Source: an uncultured OM182 clade bacterium
Lineage (GTDB): Bacteria; Pseudomonadota; Gammaproteobacteria; Pseudomonadales; Azotimanducaceae
Length of the DNA stretch: 64,000 bases
Reading direction: 5' to 3'
Assembly (NCBI GenBank): GCA_905182025.1
Contig: CAJJAA010000009.1
Location: 84,307 to 148,306 of the forward strand
Below are positions 1 to 8,131 of the stretch, in pieces. The number at the start of each line of letters is the position of its first letter. Position 1 is the stretch's first letter. The notes beneath the pieces are model-generated. The model did no database searches, was not told the origin of the DNA, and was given only the letters and a program-made list of their open reading frames with translations. The position numbers and the translations under genes were made by a program.

Positions 1-105
1 GTCGAAAAGGATGTTCAAGACTTACCCCACGGCCGACATTCTCTTTACAACTATCAAAGAAAATCAAAATATTTCGAGATGCCGCTAAAAGCGGATTCTC
101 AGTAG
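1..105 (+). CDS. possible 3' end of an unidentified upstream gene (partial)
   Basis: Frame 1 is open from the left edge to a TAG at 103-105, giving 34 residues, and stops 10 bases before the ilvD start. The spacing would suit an upstream operon partner of ilvD. The fragment is hydrophilic and too short to identify; an open stretch of this size can occur by chance. A small inverted repeat (CCGCT-AAA-AGCGG, about 82-94) lies inside it and could instead be part of an intergenic region. Confidence 0.3.
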   Translation, partial: VEKDVQDLPHGRHSLYNYQRKSKYFEMPLKADSQ

Positions 106-115
106 GAGTAACACA

Positions 116-1963
116 ATGCCAAGATATCGATCAAAAACATCAACCCATGGCCGTAACATGGCCGGTGCACGAGCACTTTGGCGCGCGACGGGCATGAAGG
201 ATGATGATTTTAAAAAACCCATCATTGCTATAGCGAACTCATTCACTCAGTTCGTTCCAGGCCATGTTCACCTACACGATCTGGGTCAGTTGGTGGCGCG
301 AGAAATTGAAAAGTGCGGCGGCGTGGCGAAGGAATTTAACACAATCGCCGTTGATGACGGTATCGCAATGGGGCATGACGGCATGCTCTACAGCCTGCCT
401 TCACGAGACATTATCTCCGATTCTATCGAATATATGGTCAATGCCCATTGTGCTGATGCACTGGTTTGTATTTCGAATTGCGACAAGATTACGCCGGGAA
501 TGCTCAATGCTGCCCTGCGACTAAACATTCCGACAATCTTCGTCTCTGGCGGTCCAATGGAAGCGGGCAGAACAAAGCTCGCGAATCACAACACCAATCT
601 AATTCATGCGATTGTTGTCGCCGCAGATGAAAAAATGACCGATGCGGAAGTCGACGAATATGAACGCTCTGCTTGTCCCACCTGCGGCTCTTGTTCAGGT
701 ATGTTCACCGCGAATTCCATGAATTGTTTGACAGAAGTTCTTGGCCTCGCACTGCCAGGCAATGGCTCCTTGTTGGCGACCCACAAAGACAGAGAAGAGT
801 TGTTTTTGAATGCGGGTAGAAAAATTGTTTCACTCGCCAAGCAACACTACGAAGAAGACGACTACTCAGTATTGCCTAGAAGTATTGCAAACTACGACGC
901 CTTTGCAAATGCCATGTCGATGGACATTGCGATGGGTGGCTCAACCAACACTATTTTGCATCTACTTGCAGCTGCGCAAGAAGCCGAACTCGACTTCACC
1001 TTGAAAGACATTGATGCGCTCTCGAGAAAAGTGCCTAATCTTTGCAAGGCGGCGCCTGCTATCGACAAATATCACATGGAAGACATCCACCGCGCTGGCG
1101 GCATGATGGCGATTTTAGGTGAGCTTGAGCGGGGTGGGTTGCTCAACACGTCGGTAAACAGCATTCATGGTGAACCGCTCGCTGACACACTTAAAGAGTG
1201 GGACGTCGTGGTGACGAAAAATGAAGCGGTGAAAACATTTTATCGGGCAGGCCCCGCCGGCATTCCAACTCAGACCGCTTTCAGTCAAGCAACGCGTTAC
1301 GACACTTTGGACTTAGATCGAGAAGGTGGTTGTATCAGAGATATCAAGCACGCCTATAGTAAAGAAGGTGGTCTTGCGGTTTTGTACGGCAACCTTGCTG
1401 AAAACGGCTGCATCGTGAAGACAGCTGGGGTCGACGAAAGGAGCTGGGTATTCGAAGGACCCGCAAGGGTGTTTGAGTCTCAAGACTCTGCAGTCGCGGC
1501 AATTTTAGATGATCAAATCAAGGAAGGCGACGTTGTCGTGATTCGCTACGAAGGACCAAAGGGCGGACCTGGCATGCAGGAAATGCTGTACCCAACCAGC
1601 TATTTGAAATCGAAAGGACTTGGCTCGGATTGCGCCCTTTTAACAGATGGACGATTTTCAGGTGGAACATCCGGCCTCTCTATCGGACATGCCTCACCTG
1701 AAGCGGCAGAAGGCGGGGCCATCGCGTTGGTCGAAGAAGGCGATAAGATACAAATTAACATTCCCGCTCGAAGCGTACATCTCGATGTTTCGGAAGAAAC
1801 GCTAGCGGCTCGCAGAGACGCAATGGAAGCTAAAGGCAAAGCCGCATGGTTGCCCACTGAGCATCGTACACGCGTGGTCAGCGCAGCACTAAGGGCTTAT
1901 GCAGCATTGACAACCAGCGCCGACAAAGGTGCCATCAGGGACGTCGATCAACTTAATCGATAG
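116..1963 (+). CDS. ilvD: dihydroxy-acid dehydratase
   Basis: Converts 2,3-dihydroxy-3-methylbutanoate or -pentanoate to the 2-keto acids in valine and isoleucine synthesis; a cytoplasmic iron-sulfur enzyme of the IlvD/Edd family. The 615-residue length is normal for the long IlvD form. Visible hallmarks are the NCDKITPGM segment (Cys122, with Lys124 at the position usually carbamylated for Mg binding) and the [14 protein letters not shown] cluster (Cys187-Cys193), which supply the cluster ligands. The late motif around [15 protein letters not shown] is also family-typical. A TAGGAG ribosome binding site lies 7 bases before the ATG. It faces hemE tail to tail. The other ilv genes are not here except ilvA about 22 kb away. 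Confidence 0.97.
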   Translation: MPRYRSKTSTHGRNMAGARALWRATGMKDDDFKKPIIAIANSFTQFVPGHVHLHDLGQLVAREIEKCGGVAKEFNTIAVDDGIAMGHDGMLYSLPSRDIISDSIEYMVNAHCADALVCISNCDKITPGMLNAALRLNIPTIFVSGGPMEAGRTKLANHNTNLIHAIVVAADEKMTDAEVDEYERSACPTCGSCSGMFTANSMNCLTEVLGLALPGNGSLLATHKDREELFLNAGRKIVSLAKQHYEEDDYSVLPRSIANYDAFANAMSMDIAMGGSTNTILHLLAAAQEAELDFTLKDIDALSRKVPNLCKAAPAIDKYHMEDIHRAGGMMAILGELERGGLLNTSVNSIHGEPLADTLKEWDVVVTKNEAVKTFYRAGPAGIPTQTAFSQATRYDTLDLDREGGCIRDIKHAYSKEGGLAVLYGNLAENGCIVKTAGVDERSWVFEGPARVFESQDSAVAAILDDQIKEGDVVVIRYEGPKGGPGMQEMLYPTSYLKSKGLGSDCALLTDGRFSGGTSGLSIGHASPEAAEGGAIALVEEGDKIQINIPARSVHLDVSEETLAARRDAMEAKGKAAWLPTEHRTRVVSAALRAYAALTTSADKGAIRDVDQLNR

Positions 1964-2001
1964 GCCTTTTAGCGCGTTTTTATCGTATTGAATCCTTCGA
2001 A

Positions 2002-2028
2002 GGGTTGCTGTCTGATGACAGCAATCCC
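2002..2028 (+). terminator. hairpin after ilvD, possible terminator
   Basis: GGGTTGCTGTC and GACAGCAATCCC pair across a TGAT loop with one bulged T, 38 bases after the ilvD stop. No clear T-run follows, so intrinsic termination is uncertain. It sits between two convergent genes, where a terminator is expected. A second, weaker stem (CTCGAC/GTCGAG, 2156-2173) lies on the hemE side. Confidence 0.35.
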
Positions 2029-2199
2029 TCTTGGACATATCGAGCATAGAACCGCAATCCACCCATGAACAGCCCACAAGAACTCACGACCTGTCTCGCT
2101 CAACCCTTTAGCTCATCTTCGTAAATGTCGTGTTGCGTTTCGAATTGATTACACACTCGACAACCGAGTCGAGGATAAATCGCTTTTCAATCGGCGCGC

Positions 2200-3237
2200 T
2201 TATCGCTGCGTATACTCATGCACAAAATCAACCAAAGCTTTAACGTTTGAGACAGGTGTCTCTGGAATGATGCCGTGACCAAGATTGAAAATGTGCCCCG
2301 GCTTACCGCCAACCTCATCCAGCAGTTCCTTCGCTTTACTAATAACGGCATCCTCGGTAGCACATAGGATAATGGGGTCCAGGTTACCCTGAACTGACTT
2401 TACGCCGGTCAACTCCCAAGTTTCCATCAAGGGTGTACGCCAGTCCAAAGCCAGCACATCACCTCCAGCCTTAGCCATCAGCGATGACAATGCTGGGTTA
2501 CCCGTACCGAAGTGGATCACCGGCACCTTGCCGCTGATCGCCTGCATTAATCGCTCGCTGTGTGGAAAAACATACTGCTCGTAATCAATCGGTGACAAGC
2601 AACCCACCCAACTATCAAACAATTGCACAGCTTGAACACCTGAGTCGATTTGGTAATTCATGTAATCAATGACGCAATTGGTCATCTTCTCCATCAACCG
2701 ATGCCATGCAGCCGTATCGCCATACATCATCTGCTTCACGAACACGTAATTGCGTGAGCCCTTACCTTCAATGGCATAGGATGCCAAGGTGAATGGCGCG
2801 CCGCCAAAACCGATTAGGGGGATATTACCGGGTAACTCAGACCGAATAAGCCTGATAACTTCAGCGATGTAAGGCATCGTTTCGATGGAGGGCCGCTCGG
2901 CAATCGCATCGATGTCAGCATGCGTACGAATGGGGTTGCTGATATTGGGGCCAACGCCCGGAATATAATCAAGATCTAATCCCATCGGCTCTAGGATCGG
3001 CAATAAATCAGCAAACATAATCGCCGCGTCCACGCCTAGAATGCGCTGTGCATCACAGGTTGCCTTGGCGGCAAGCTCGGGCGTTTTGAAGAAATCCAAG
3101 CTAGGTGTCTTTCCCTTAACCTCGTGATATTCAGGCATATAGCGTCCGGCCTGTCGGTTCAGCCAGATTGGCGTGTGCTCAGTTTGTTCGCCTCTACAGG
3201 CTTTCAAGAAAGTCGAGTTCTGTAATTCTGGGGTCAT
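2200..3237 (-). CDS. hemE: uroporphyrinogen decarboxylase
   Basis: Removes the four acetate carboxyl groups of uroporphyrinogen III to give coproporphyrinogen III in cytoplasmic haem biosynthesis. The 345-residue protein is full length. The N-terminal WLNRQAGRYMPEY signature, with the substrate-contacting Arg and the conserved RQAGRY, is present. So is the second family signature GFGGAPFTLASYAIEGKGS in the middle. The ATG at 3237 gives the usual N terminus of the family. The gene stands alone: ilvD converges on its 3' end, and its promoter must lie in the 95 bases before the cyclase gene end. Confidence 0.97.
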   Translation of the reverse strand: MTPELQNSTFLKACRGEQTEHTPIWLNRQAGRYMPEYHEVKGKTPSLDFFKTPELAAKATCDAQRILGVDAAIMFADLLPILEPMGLDLDYIPGVGPNISNPIRTHADIDAIAERPSIETMPYIAEVIRLIRSELPGNIPLIGFGGAPFTLASYAIEGKGSRNYVFVKQMMYGDTAAWHRLMEKMTNCVIDYMNYQIDSGVQAVQLFDSWVGCLSPIDYEQYVFPHSERLMQAISGKVPVIHFGTGNPALSSLMAKAGGDVLALDWRTPLMETWELTGVKSVQGNLDPIILCATEDAVISKAKELLDEVGGKPGHIFNLGHGIIPETPVSNVKALVDFVHEYTQR

Positions 3238-3332
3238 GTCTGCCCATCAAGTCATGTCGAAAAGGAGCCGCATTATACATGAACTCAACCGCTCTATGCC
3301 TACTCGATAAGATCAAGCGTCGTCCGCCGTTC

Positions 3333-4778
3333 TTACGATAAAATCGTCGATTCACGGCCATTGACCCCCGTTGACGTCACTTGGCTGTCAGCCTGCGTCT
3401 TGCCCGGCCAAGCTCTATACTCTTTTAGCAGCCGTTCAACCGATCGATTTACTGTTTCATCGTCGACGCAGGCTGGATCAATTTCAAACAATAGGCCGTG
3501 CTGAGCAAGCTTGATTACCGGCCGATCAACAGCGACTTTGTCGGCGACAACACGATAACTTTCGACATACTCCCGAATACCCTTTAGCCTCACCGGCGGC
3601 TGAGATTCGCAACGAATCTGATTACCGACCAGTAAGTGTGTGCTGTTCGAGATCAGTATGTCGTCCCGCGACGCTTTGGACTCTAGTCGACTCGCCAAGT
3701 TCACCGCTCCGCCTATCGCTGTATAATCCATTTTTTCACTACAGCCGAAATTACCGACGGCACAATAGCCGGTGTGAATGCCGATTCTGATATGAAGGTC
3801 ACTATAAACACCGCTTTCAGCCCAGACTTTGCGCAATCTATCCAGCTCTCGGCGCATTTCAATCGCCATATAGAGACACTGCAGCGCATCAATTTTGACG
3901 CCTTTCGAATGCGGGTCGCCGAAAAATATCATCATGCCATCACCCATAAACTTATCGATCGTACCACCGAAGTTAAGAGCAATCTTTGCCATCGCATCGA
4001 GGTATTCATTCAATATTTTGGTGACGGTTTCTTCTTCGTGAGAGTCCATCAACCAAGTAAACCCTTCGATATCCGAGAAAAATATCGTTAGACGTTTACG
4101 TTGTGTTTTTTTAATTGGCACTGTGCCAGATTCGATCGAGTCATAGACTTGCGGACTAATATATTGTTTAAGACGCACCGTTAGTTGCGATAGTTTTTCA
4201 TGCTGATGCGTATTTTGCTTATTCGTAAGACCCATCTTTGAAGTAACTTGGAAGCCTTTCCGCGCAACGATCGACACGTAGACAAATATCGAAAACAAAC
4301 CAACGACACTGGTAAGCCTCGATATTTCAAACAGAAAAATATGCCCATTATAAAAGATACCGAATAGAATCCCACTAATCATTGCAGCAGAAATGGACAA
4401 GCCCAAATTCAGAAAAAGGCGAGATGGCCGATCGATAATCAACGAACTAATACTCAGCGAAGTTAAAAAATACACCATCACGGGCGGCGAAAAACCGCAC
4501 CAAGTTATCAAAAAACCTGTTAACACCGCATCAATCAGCAGACTTTTCCTCGCACCAACATCGGTGTTGAACCGCAGCAAACAAAAATAAAAAACAAAAT
4601 GTGGATAGATCAGCAGGAGAGTCACGGTCACCCAAACCACCTGAACGTGATAGTGATCTGAATGCGAAAGGTATTGGCTTATGCATACCAGGATGGCAAG
4701 AAAATAAGCTAAGACGCGAGGTTGATAGATAGCCTTGACGAGATAGTGAGGTGCGCTTGATTTCGATTGCCAGTACAT
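3333..4778 (-). CDS. membrane-anchored class III adenylate cyclase, CyaB-like
   Basis: The N-terminal 170 residues or so are hydrophobic and form about six membrane spans. They resemble the MASE2 sensor region of P. aeruginosa CyaB in layout (a PHF segment after the second span, then a LLIDAV segment). A class III cyclase domain follows at about 225-420. All expected catalytic residues are visible: metal-binding Asp236 (FFSDIEGFT) and Asp280 (GDGMMIFFG), adenine-specifying Lys349 and Thr353, and transition-state Asn360 and Arg364 in VNLASR. The Lys/Thr pair argues for ATP, not GTP. A C-terminal tail of about 60 residues is unassigned. The length (481) is close to CyaB. In Pseudomonas CyaB is the cAMP output of Pil-Chp, which lies about 31 kb away here. 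Substrate and MASE2 assignment come from pattern recognition, not a search. Confidence 0.88.
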   Translation of the reverse strand: MYWQSKSSAPHYLVKAIYQPRVLAYFLAILVCISQYLSHSDHYHVQVVWVTVTLLLIYPHFVFYFCLLRFNTDVGARKSLLIDAVLTGFLITWCGFSPPVMVYFLTSLSISSLIIDRPSRLFLNLGLSISAAMISGILFGIFYNGHIFLFEISRLTSVVGLFSIFVYVSIVARKGFQVTSKMGLTNKQNTHQHEKLSQLTVRLKQYISPQVYDSIESGTVPIKKTQRKRLTIFFSDIEGFTWLMDSHEEETVTKILNEYLDAMAKIALNFGGTIDKFMGDGMMIFFGDPHSKGVKIDALQCLYMAIEMRRELDRLRKVWAESGVYSDLHIRIGIHTGYCAVGNFGCSEKMDYTAIGGAVNLASRLESKASRDDILISNSTHLLVGNQIRCESQPPVRLKGIREYVESYRVVADKVAVDRPVIKLAQHGLLFEIDPACVDDETVNRSVERLLKEYRAWPGKTQADSQVTSTGVNGRESTILS

Positions 4779-5088
4779 GCGGACATTGTTATGTGGCGTC
4801 GATCATTTGACAATAGCGCCAGTGTAAGCACATGTTGAAGGTAGTGTAGGTTATACAATGTCAAACTTGTGCGTACCCACCACGGTTGTGACGGACATGC
4901 CCACCATCGACGCACCTGTGTTCAACATCATCCCAACGTGGCCTGCAAAAAAAACCTAACATCGGGCGAACGAAAACGAATCAATCAAGGGGCAAGCCTT
5001 CAACGGTCAGACAGGCCGCAACAAATATGATCACATTAAACGTAAAAACAAGTCGATGGCAGAGTCGTCCTGACGACCAACTGATCAG
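4779..5088. other. gene-free stretch between cyclase start and fabV end
   Basis: 310 bases with no convincing gene. It must hold the cyclase promoter; no consensus -35/-10 pair stands out. Near its fabV side, GTCGTC-CT-GACGAC (5064-5077) is a short perfect inverted repeat 12 bases beyond the fabV stop. It has a two-base centre and no T-run, so it is a poor terminator candidate. An A8 run at 4947-4954 has no hairpin next to it. Confidence 0.5.
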
Positions 5089-6285
5089 CTATGATCCCGC
5101 AGCCAACACCATGGGCACATCTGGGTCGACCTCTGCGTCATAATCAACGCCCTCAAACCCAAACCCATGCATCTGCAAAAAGGCATCACGATATCCAGCA
5201 AAATCTGTAATCTCATCGAGGTTTTCGTTAGTCACTTTAGACCATTGAGATTTCACAAAGGCTTGAATTTCATCCCTGAGCTCCCAGTCGTCCAAACGCA
5301 CGCGTCCTTGATCATCGACGTCAAATACTTCGCCGGAAAACAATCGAGTATTGAAAAGCCGAGTCGTTTGCTCGATACAACCTTCGTGAGTACCTTCGCT
5401 TTTCATTATTTTGAATAGCAGCGAAAGATACACTGCCATGCCAGGAATCGCTGACGCGGCCTGCGTCATCAAGCCCTTCATAACAGCAACGTAGGCTTTG
5501 CCGTTAACCGACGCCATTGGTTCCTGCAGGGCTTTAGCGGCTCGATCAAGATCAACCTTGGCTCTACCGATAGTGCCATGATAATAAATGGGCCAGGTCG
5601 CTTCTCCACCAAGATAGGTGTAGTTCGTTGTGACGCAACCGTCCGCTAGCACACCAGCTTCGAGCAGCGCCTGAATCCACAATTCCCAATCCTCTCCGCC
5701 CATGACCTGCACGGTGTCATCAATCTCTTGCTGTTCTGCGGGTTCAAGTTCGATGGATCGTAGTTCGGCAGAATTAAAGTCAATGGTGGCACCTTTGAAA
5801 GATTCGCCAATCGGTTTGAGCGCGCTACGCACAACATTGCCATCGGGCAATTGTCTTGCCGGCGCCGCGAGGGAATAGATAACCATATCGATTTGACCCA
5901 AATCTCGCCTAATCAAATCAATTGTTGCCTGTTTTATCTCCACAGAAAATGCATCACCGTTGATGTTCTCCGCATACAGACCAGCATCCTGCGCTAACTG
6001 TGTAAAAGCTGCTGATTTGTACCATCCTGCTGAGGCCGTTCGCTTCCTAACGGCAGGTCGCTCGAAAAAGACCCCAATCGTCGCGGCATCTGAGCCGAAA
6101 GCAGCGGATATCCTCGAAGCGAGTCCATAACCACCTGATGCACCAATAACCAGCACTCTTTTAGGCCCGTTTGGATTTTTTCCCTGGGACTCAACATGTG
6201 CAATTTGCTGCTTAACATCCATTTCACAACCGGTGGGATGACAGGCGGTGCACAGGAAGCCCTTAATTTTTGGTTTGATGATCAT
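5089..6285 (-). CDS. fabV: trans-2-enoyl-ACP reductase, FabV type
   Basis: NADH-dependent last step of the fatty-acid elongation cycle. FabV belongs to the long short-chain-dehydrogenase branch that is intrinsically insensitive to triclosan. The length of 398 residues matches the family. The nucleotide-binding glycine motif is GASGGYG (48-54). The active-site Tyr-x8-Lys pair is Tyr234 and Lys243 within the segment YYHGTIGRAK, the FabV spacing that separates it from FabI (Tyr-x6-Lys). It starts 41 bases after the lgt stop on the same strand, so it is probably co-transcribed from lgt. No fabI, fabK or fabL is seen in the window. Confidence 0.96.
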   Translation of the reverse strand: MIIKPKIKGFLCTACHPTGCEMDVKQQIAHVESQGKNPNGPKRVLVIGASGGYGLASRISAAFGSDAATIGVFFERPAVRKRTASAGWYKSAAFTQLAQDAGLYAENINGDAFSVEIKQATIDLIRRDLGQIDMVIYSLAAPARQLPDGNVVRSALKPIGESFKGATIDFNSAELRSIELEPAEQQEIDDTVQVMGGEDWELWIQALLEAGVLADGCVTTNYTYLGGEATWPIYYHGTIGRAKVDLDRAAKALQEPMASVNGKAYVAVMKGLMTQAASAIPGMAVYLSLLFKIMKSEGTHEGCIEQTTRLFNTRLFSGEVFDVDDQGRVRLDDWELRDEIQAFVKSQWSKVTNENLDEITDFAGYRDAFLQMHGFGFEGVDYDAEVDPDVPMVLAAGS

Positions 6286-6296
6286 AGTATCGATGG

Positions 6297-6320
6297 TTTC
6301 CAGTAGTTGATTTCCAGTAG
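6297..6320. repeat. short direct repeat in the lgt-fabV junction
   Basis: TTTCCAGTAG occurs twice, 14 bases apart (6297-6306 and 6311-6320), between the lgt stop and the fabV start. It may be an operator half-site pair or chance; nothing else supports a function. Confidence 0.3.
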
Positions 6321-6326
6321 ATGCTT

Positions 6327-7223
6327 TTATTTGTTCTTACGCTTTACGGATTTTTTCTGCTTAGATTTTCTTGGCTTGGGCTGTGAAAATTGTTTTGTAT
6401 CCGATTGATCTTGCCCACGATCAAGCGCAAGTGCCGAATCATCGTTTCGCTTAAAACCAAAAACAAGCAATCCTAAGCCCACAACAACCATAGGCAATGA
6501 TAACAGTTGCCCAGTGGTTAACCACTCGAAGGCAATGTAGCCCAGATGGGCATCCGGCTCACGATACGATTCAGAGATGAACCGAAAACAGCCATAGCCA
6601 ACAAGAAACATGCCTGATGTCGTCATGCTCGGTCGAATTTTTAGTGTAAAAAGCCAAAGCAGGCAAAACAACACTGGCCCCTCCAACAATGCTTGATAGA
6701 GACTCGAAGGATGCCGCGCAACAACATCGCCGGGGTAGACAACCGCCCAGCTAACGTCACTGACTCGACCAGGCAACTCGCCATTGATGAAATTACCTAC
6801 CCTGCCGAACCCAAGCGCCATAGGGATGCTAGGCGCGATCAAATCCATGACCGCAAAGAAACCGCGCTGGGTTTTTCGACCGTAAAGGTAGGCCGCGACA
6901 ATGACACCTAGCATGCCACCATGAAAAGACATACCGCCCTGCCAGAGTTTGAAAATCGACAGAGGGTTGTCAATCAACTGCTGCTGTCCGTAGAACAACA
7001 TATAACCAATTCGACCGCCAAGAATGACACCAAACACACCATAGAAGATCATGTCGGAGATCTGTTCTTCGTTCCATCCAAGCTTGAACGTCCGCGATCG
7101 AAAACCCACGTGCCACCAGACAAAACAAATGCCGACCAAATAGCTAAGTGCATACCAGTGCACAGATATTGGTCCAAGACTGATCGCCACGGGGTCGAAC
7201 TCAGGATAGTGCCACATAGGCAA
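6327..7223 (-). CDS. lgt: prolipoprotein diacylglyceryl transferase
   Basis: Transfers a diacylglyceryl group from phosphatidylglycerol to the lipobox cysteine of prolipoproteins in the inner membrane, the first step of lipoprotein maturation. Seven hydrophobic spans are visible in about 260 residues. The Lgt signature GRVGNFINGE (about 143-152) and the upstream WQGGMSFHGG with its conserved His are present. After the last span the protein carries a basic tail of about 45 residues, ending in a Lys/Arg-rich stretch (KSKQKKSVKRKNK) longer than in E. coli Lgt. Order rppH-ptsP-(NRDE)-lgt matches E. coli rppH-ptsP-lgt, but thyA is absent and fabV follows instead. Confidence 0.96.
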   Translation of the reverse strand: MPMWHYPEFDPVAISLGPISVHWYALSYLVGICFVWWHVGFRSRTFKLGWNEEQISDMIFYGVFGVILGGRIGYMLFYGQQQLIDNPLSIFKLWQGGMSFHGGMLGVIVAAYLYGRKTQRGFFAVMDLIAPSIPMALGFGRVGNFINGELPGRVSDVSWAVVYPGDVVARHPSSLYQALLEGPVLFCLLWLFTLKIRPSMTTSGMFLVGYGCFRFISESYREPDAHLGYIAFEWLTTGQLLSLPMVVVGLGLLVFGFKRNDDSALALDRGQDQSDTKQFSQPKPRKSKQKKSVKRKNK

Positions 7224-7315
7224 TCACAGATCTCAGTAGGTTAAAGTTCCGCTATTATCCGTTAAGTTAAGAGGATGATAAACTCTGATTTTAACGATTA
7301 ACAAGTGTTACCCCT

Positions 7316-8029
7316 ATGTGCCTTATTTTATTTACGATTTCCTCAGACCCACAGCAACGTTTAGTTGTTGCAGCTAACCGGGATGAACAGCATGCCAGGC
7401 CAACTGCCCGCGCAGGTTTTTGGCGTGACAACAACGCCATACTCGGCGGACGAGACCTTCAGGCTAACGGCACTTGGCTAGGAGTCAACAAAAATGGTCG
7501 CTTCGCTGCAGTCACAAATTTCGCAGAGACACCTGCCGAACCTATTCCAGCAAGGACACGAGGCGAGTTAACGTCTCATTTTTTAAATTCAGACATCGCT
7601 CCTGAAGACTACTTAAGTGATGTTGATGCACTTGCAGATCAATACAGAGGCTTCAATTTAGTTCTCTTCGATGGCAATGCGACTTGGTACTACTCCAACC
7701 GAGCACGCGAGATTAAGCAGCTTACCGAAGGACATTATGGTCTCAGCAATCAATTACTTGATTGCAATTGGCCAAAGGTAAACCAGGGACGTGAATCATT
7801 GAAAGAAATTTTGAGCACCAACTTTAGCTCGGAGAAGTTATTCGACCTACTCGCGCATCGAGGCGACGGGCAGGATCATAGTGCGCGCTTTATTCTCGGT
7901 GAACACTACGGCACAAGCGTCGCCACAGTGGTACGAATTGCAGCTGACAACCTCTTTTTTGAGGAACGGGGCTTTAGACCTGATGGGTCAATGTCCGTCG
8001 CAAACCAGTTTCAGCTCAATATTAGCTAA
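7316..8029 (+). CDS. NRDE/TANGO2 family protein
   Basis: A 237-residue protein starting MCLILFTISSD with AANRDE near residue 21, the N-R-D-E signature of the family that includes eukaryotic TANGO2. Cys2 sits where an N-terminal nucleophile would be exposed after Met removal. The biochemical activity of the bacterial members is not settled; a role in haem handling has been proposed for TANGO2 homologues. Inserted divergently between ptsP and lgt, it has its own 92-base upstream gap shared with the lgt promoter. The C-terminal half has the usual pattern of the family (GLSNQLLDCNWPK). Confidence 0.88.
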   Translation: MCLILFTISSDPQQRLVVAANRDEQHARPTARAGFWRDNNAILGGRDLQANGTWLGVNKNGRFAAVTNFAETPAEPIPARTRGELTSHFLNSDIAPEDYLSDVDALADQYRGFNLVLFDGNATWYYSNRAREIKQLTEGHYGLSNQLLDCNWPKVNQGRESLKEILSTNFSSEKLFDLLAHRGDGQDHSARFILGEHYGTSVATVVRIAADNLFFEERGFRPDGSMSVANQFQLNIS

Positions 8030-8104
8030 TTAGCAAGAATGTTGTTCAGTGAAAGTGAGTACTCAAATACCATTTCGCTATGCGTAACTCAGCTAACAAC
8101 CGCT

Positions 8105-8124
8105 AGCCGAGTAGGCACTCGGCT
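8105..8124. terminator. perfect hairpin between convergent NRDE and ptsP genes
   Basis: AGCCGAGT - AGGC - ACTCGGCT is a perfect 8-base-pair stem with a four-base loop. It lies 76 bases after the NRDE stop and 8 bases beyond the ptsP stop. On the plus strand GTATATATT follows, not a pure T-run. The position suggests a bidirectional terminator. Confidence 0.5.
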
Positions 8125-8131
8125 GTATATA

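Noticed and set aside
2156..2173. CTCGAC-AACCGA-GTCGAG stem near the hemE 3' end as a terminator
   Set aside because: Only 6 bp with no T-run on either strand; too weak to call.
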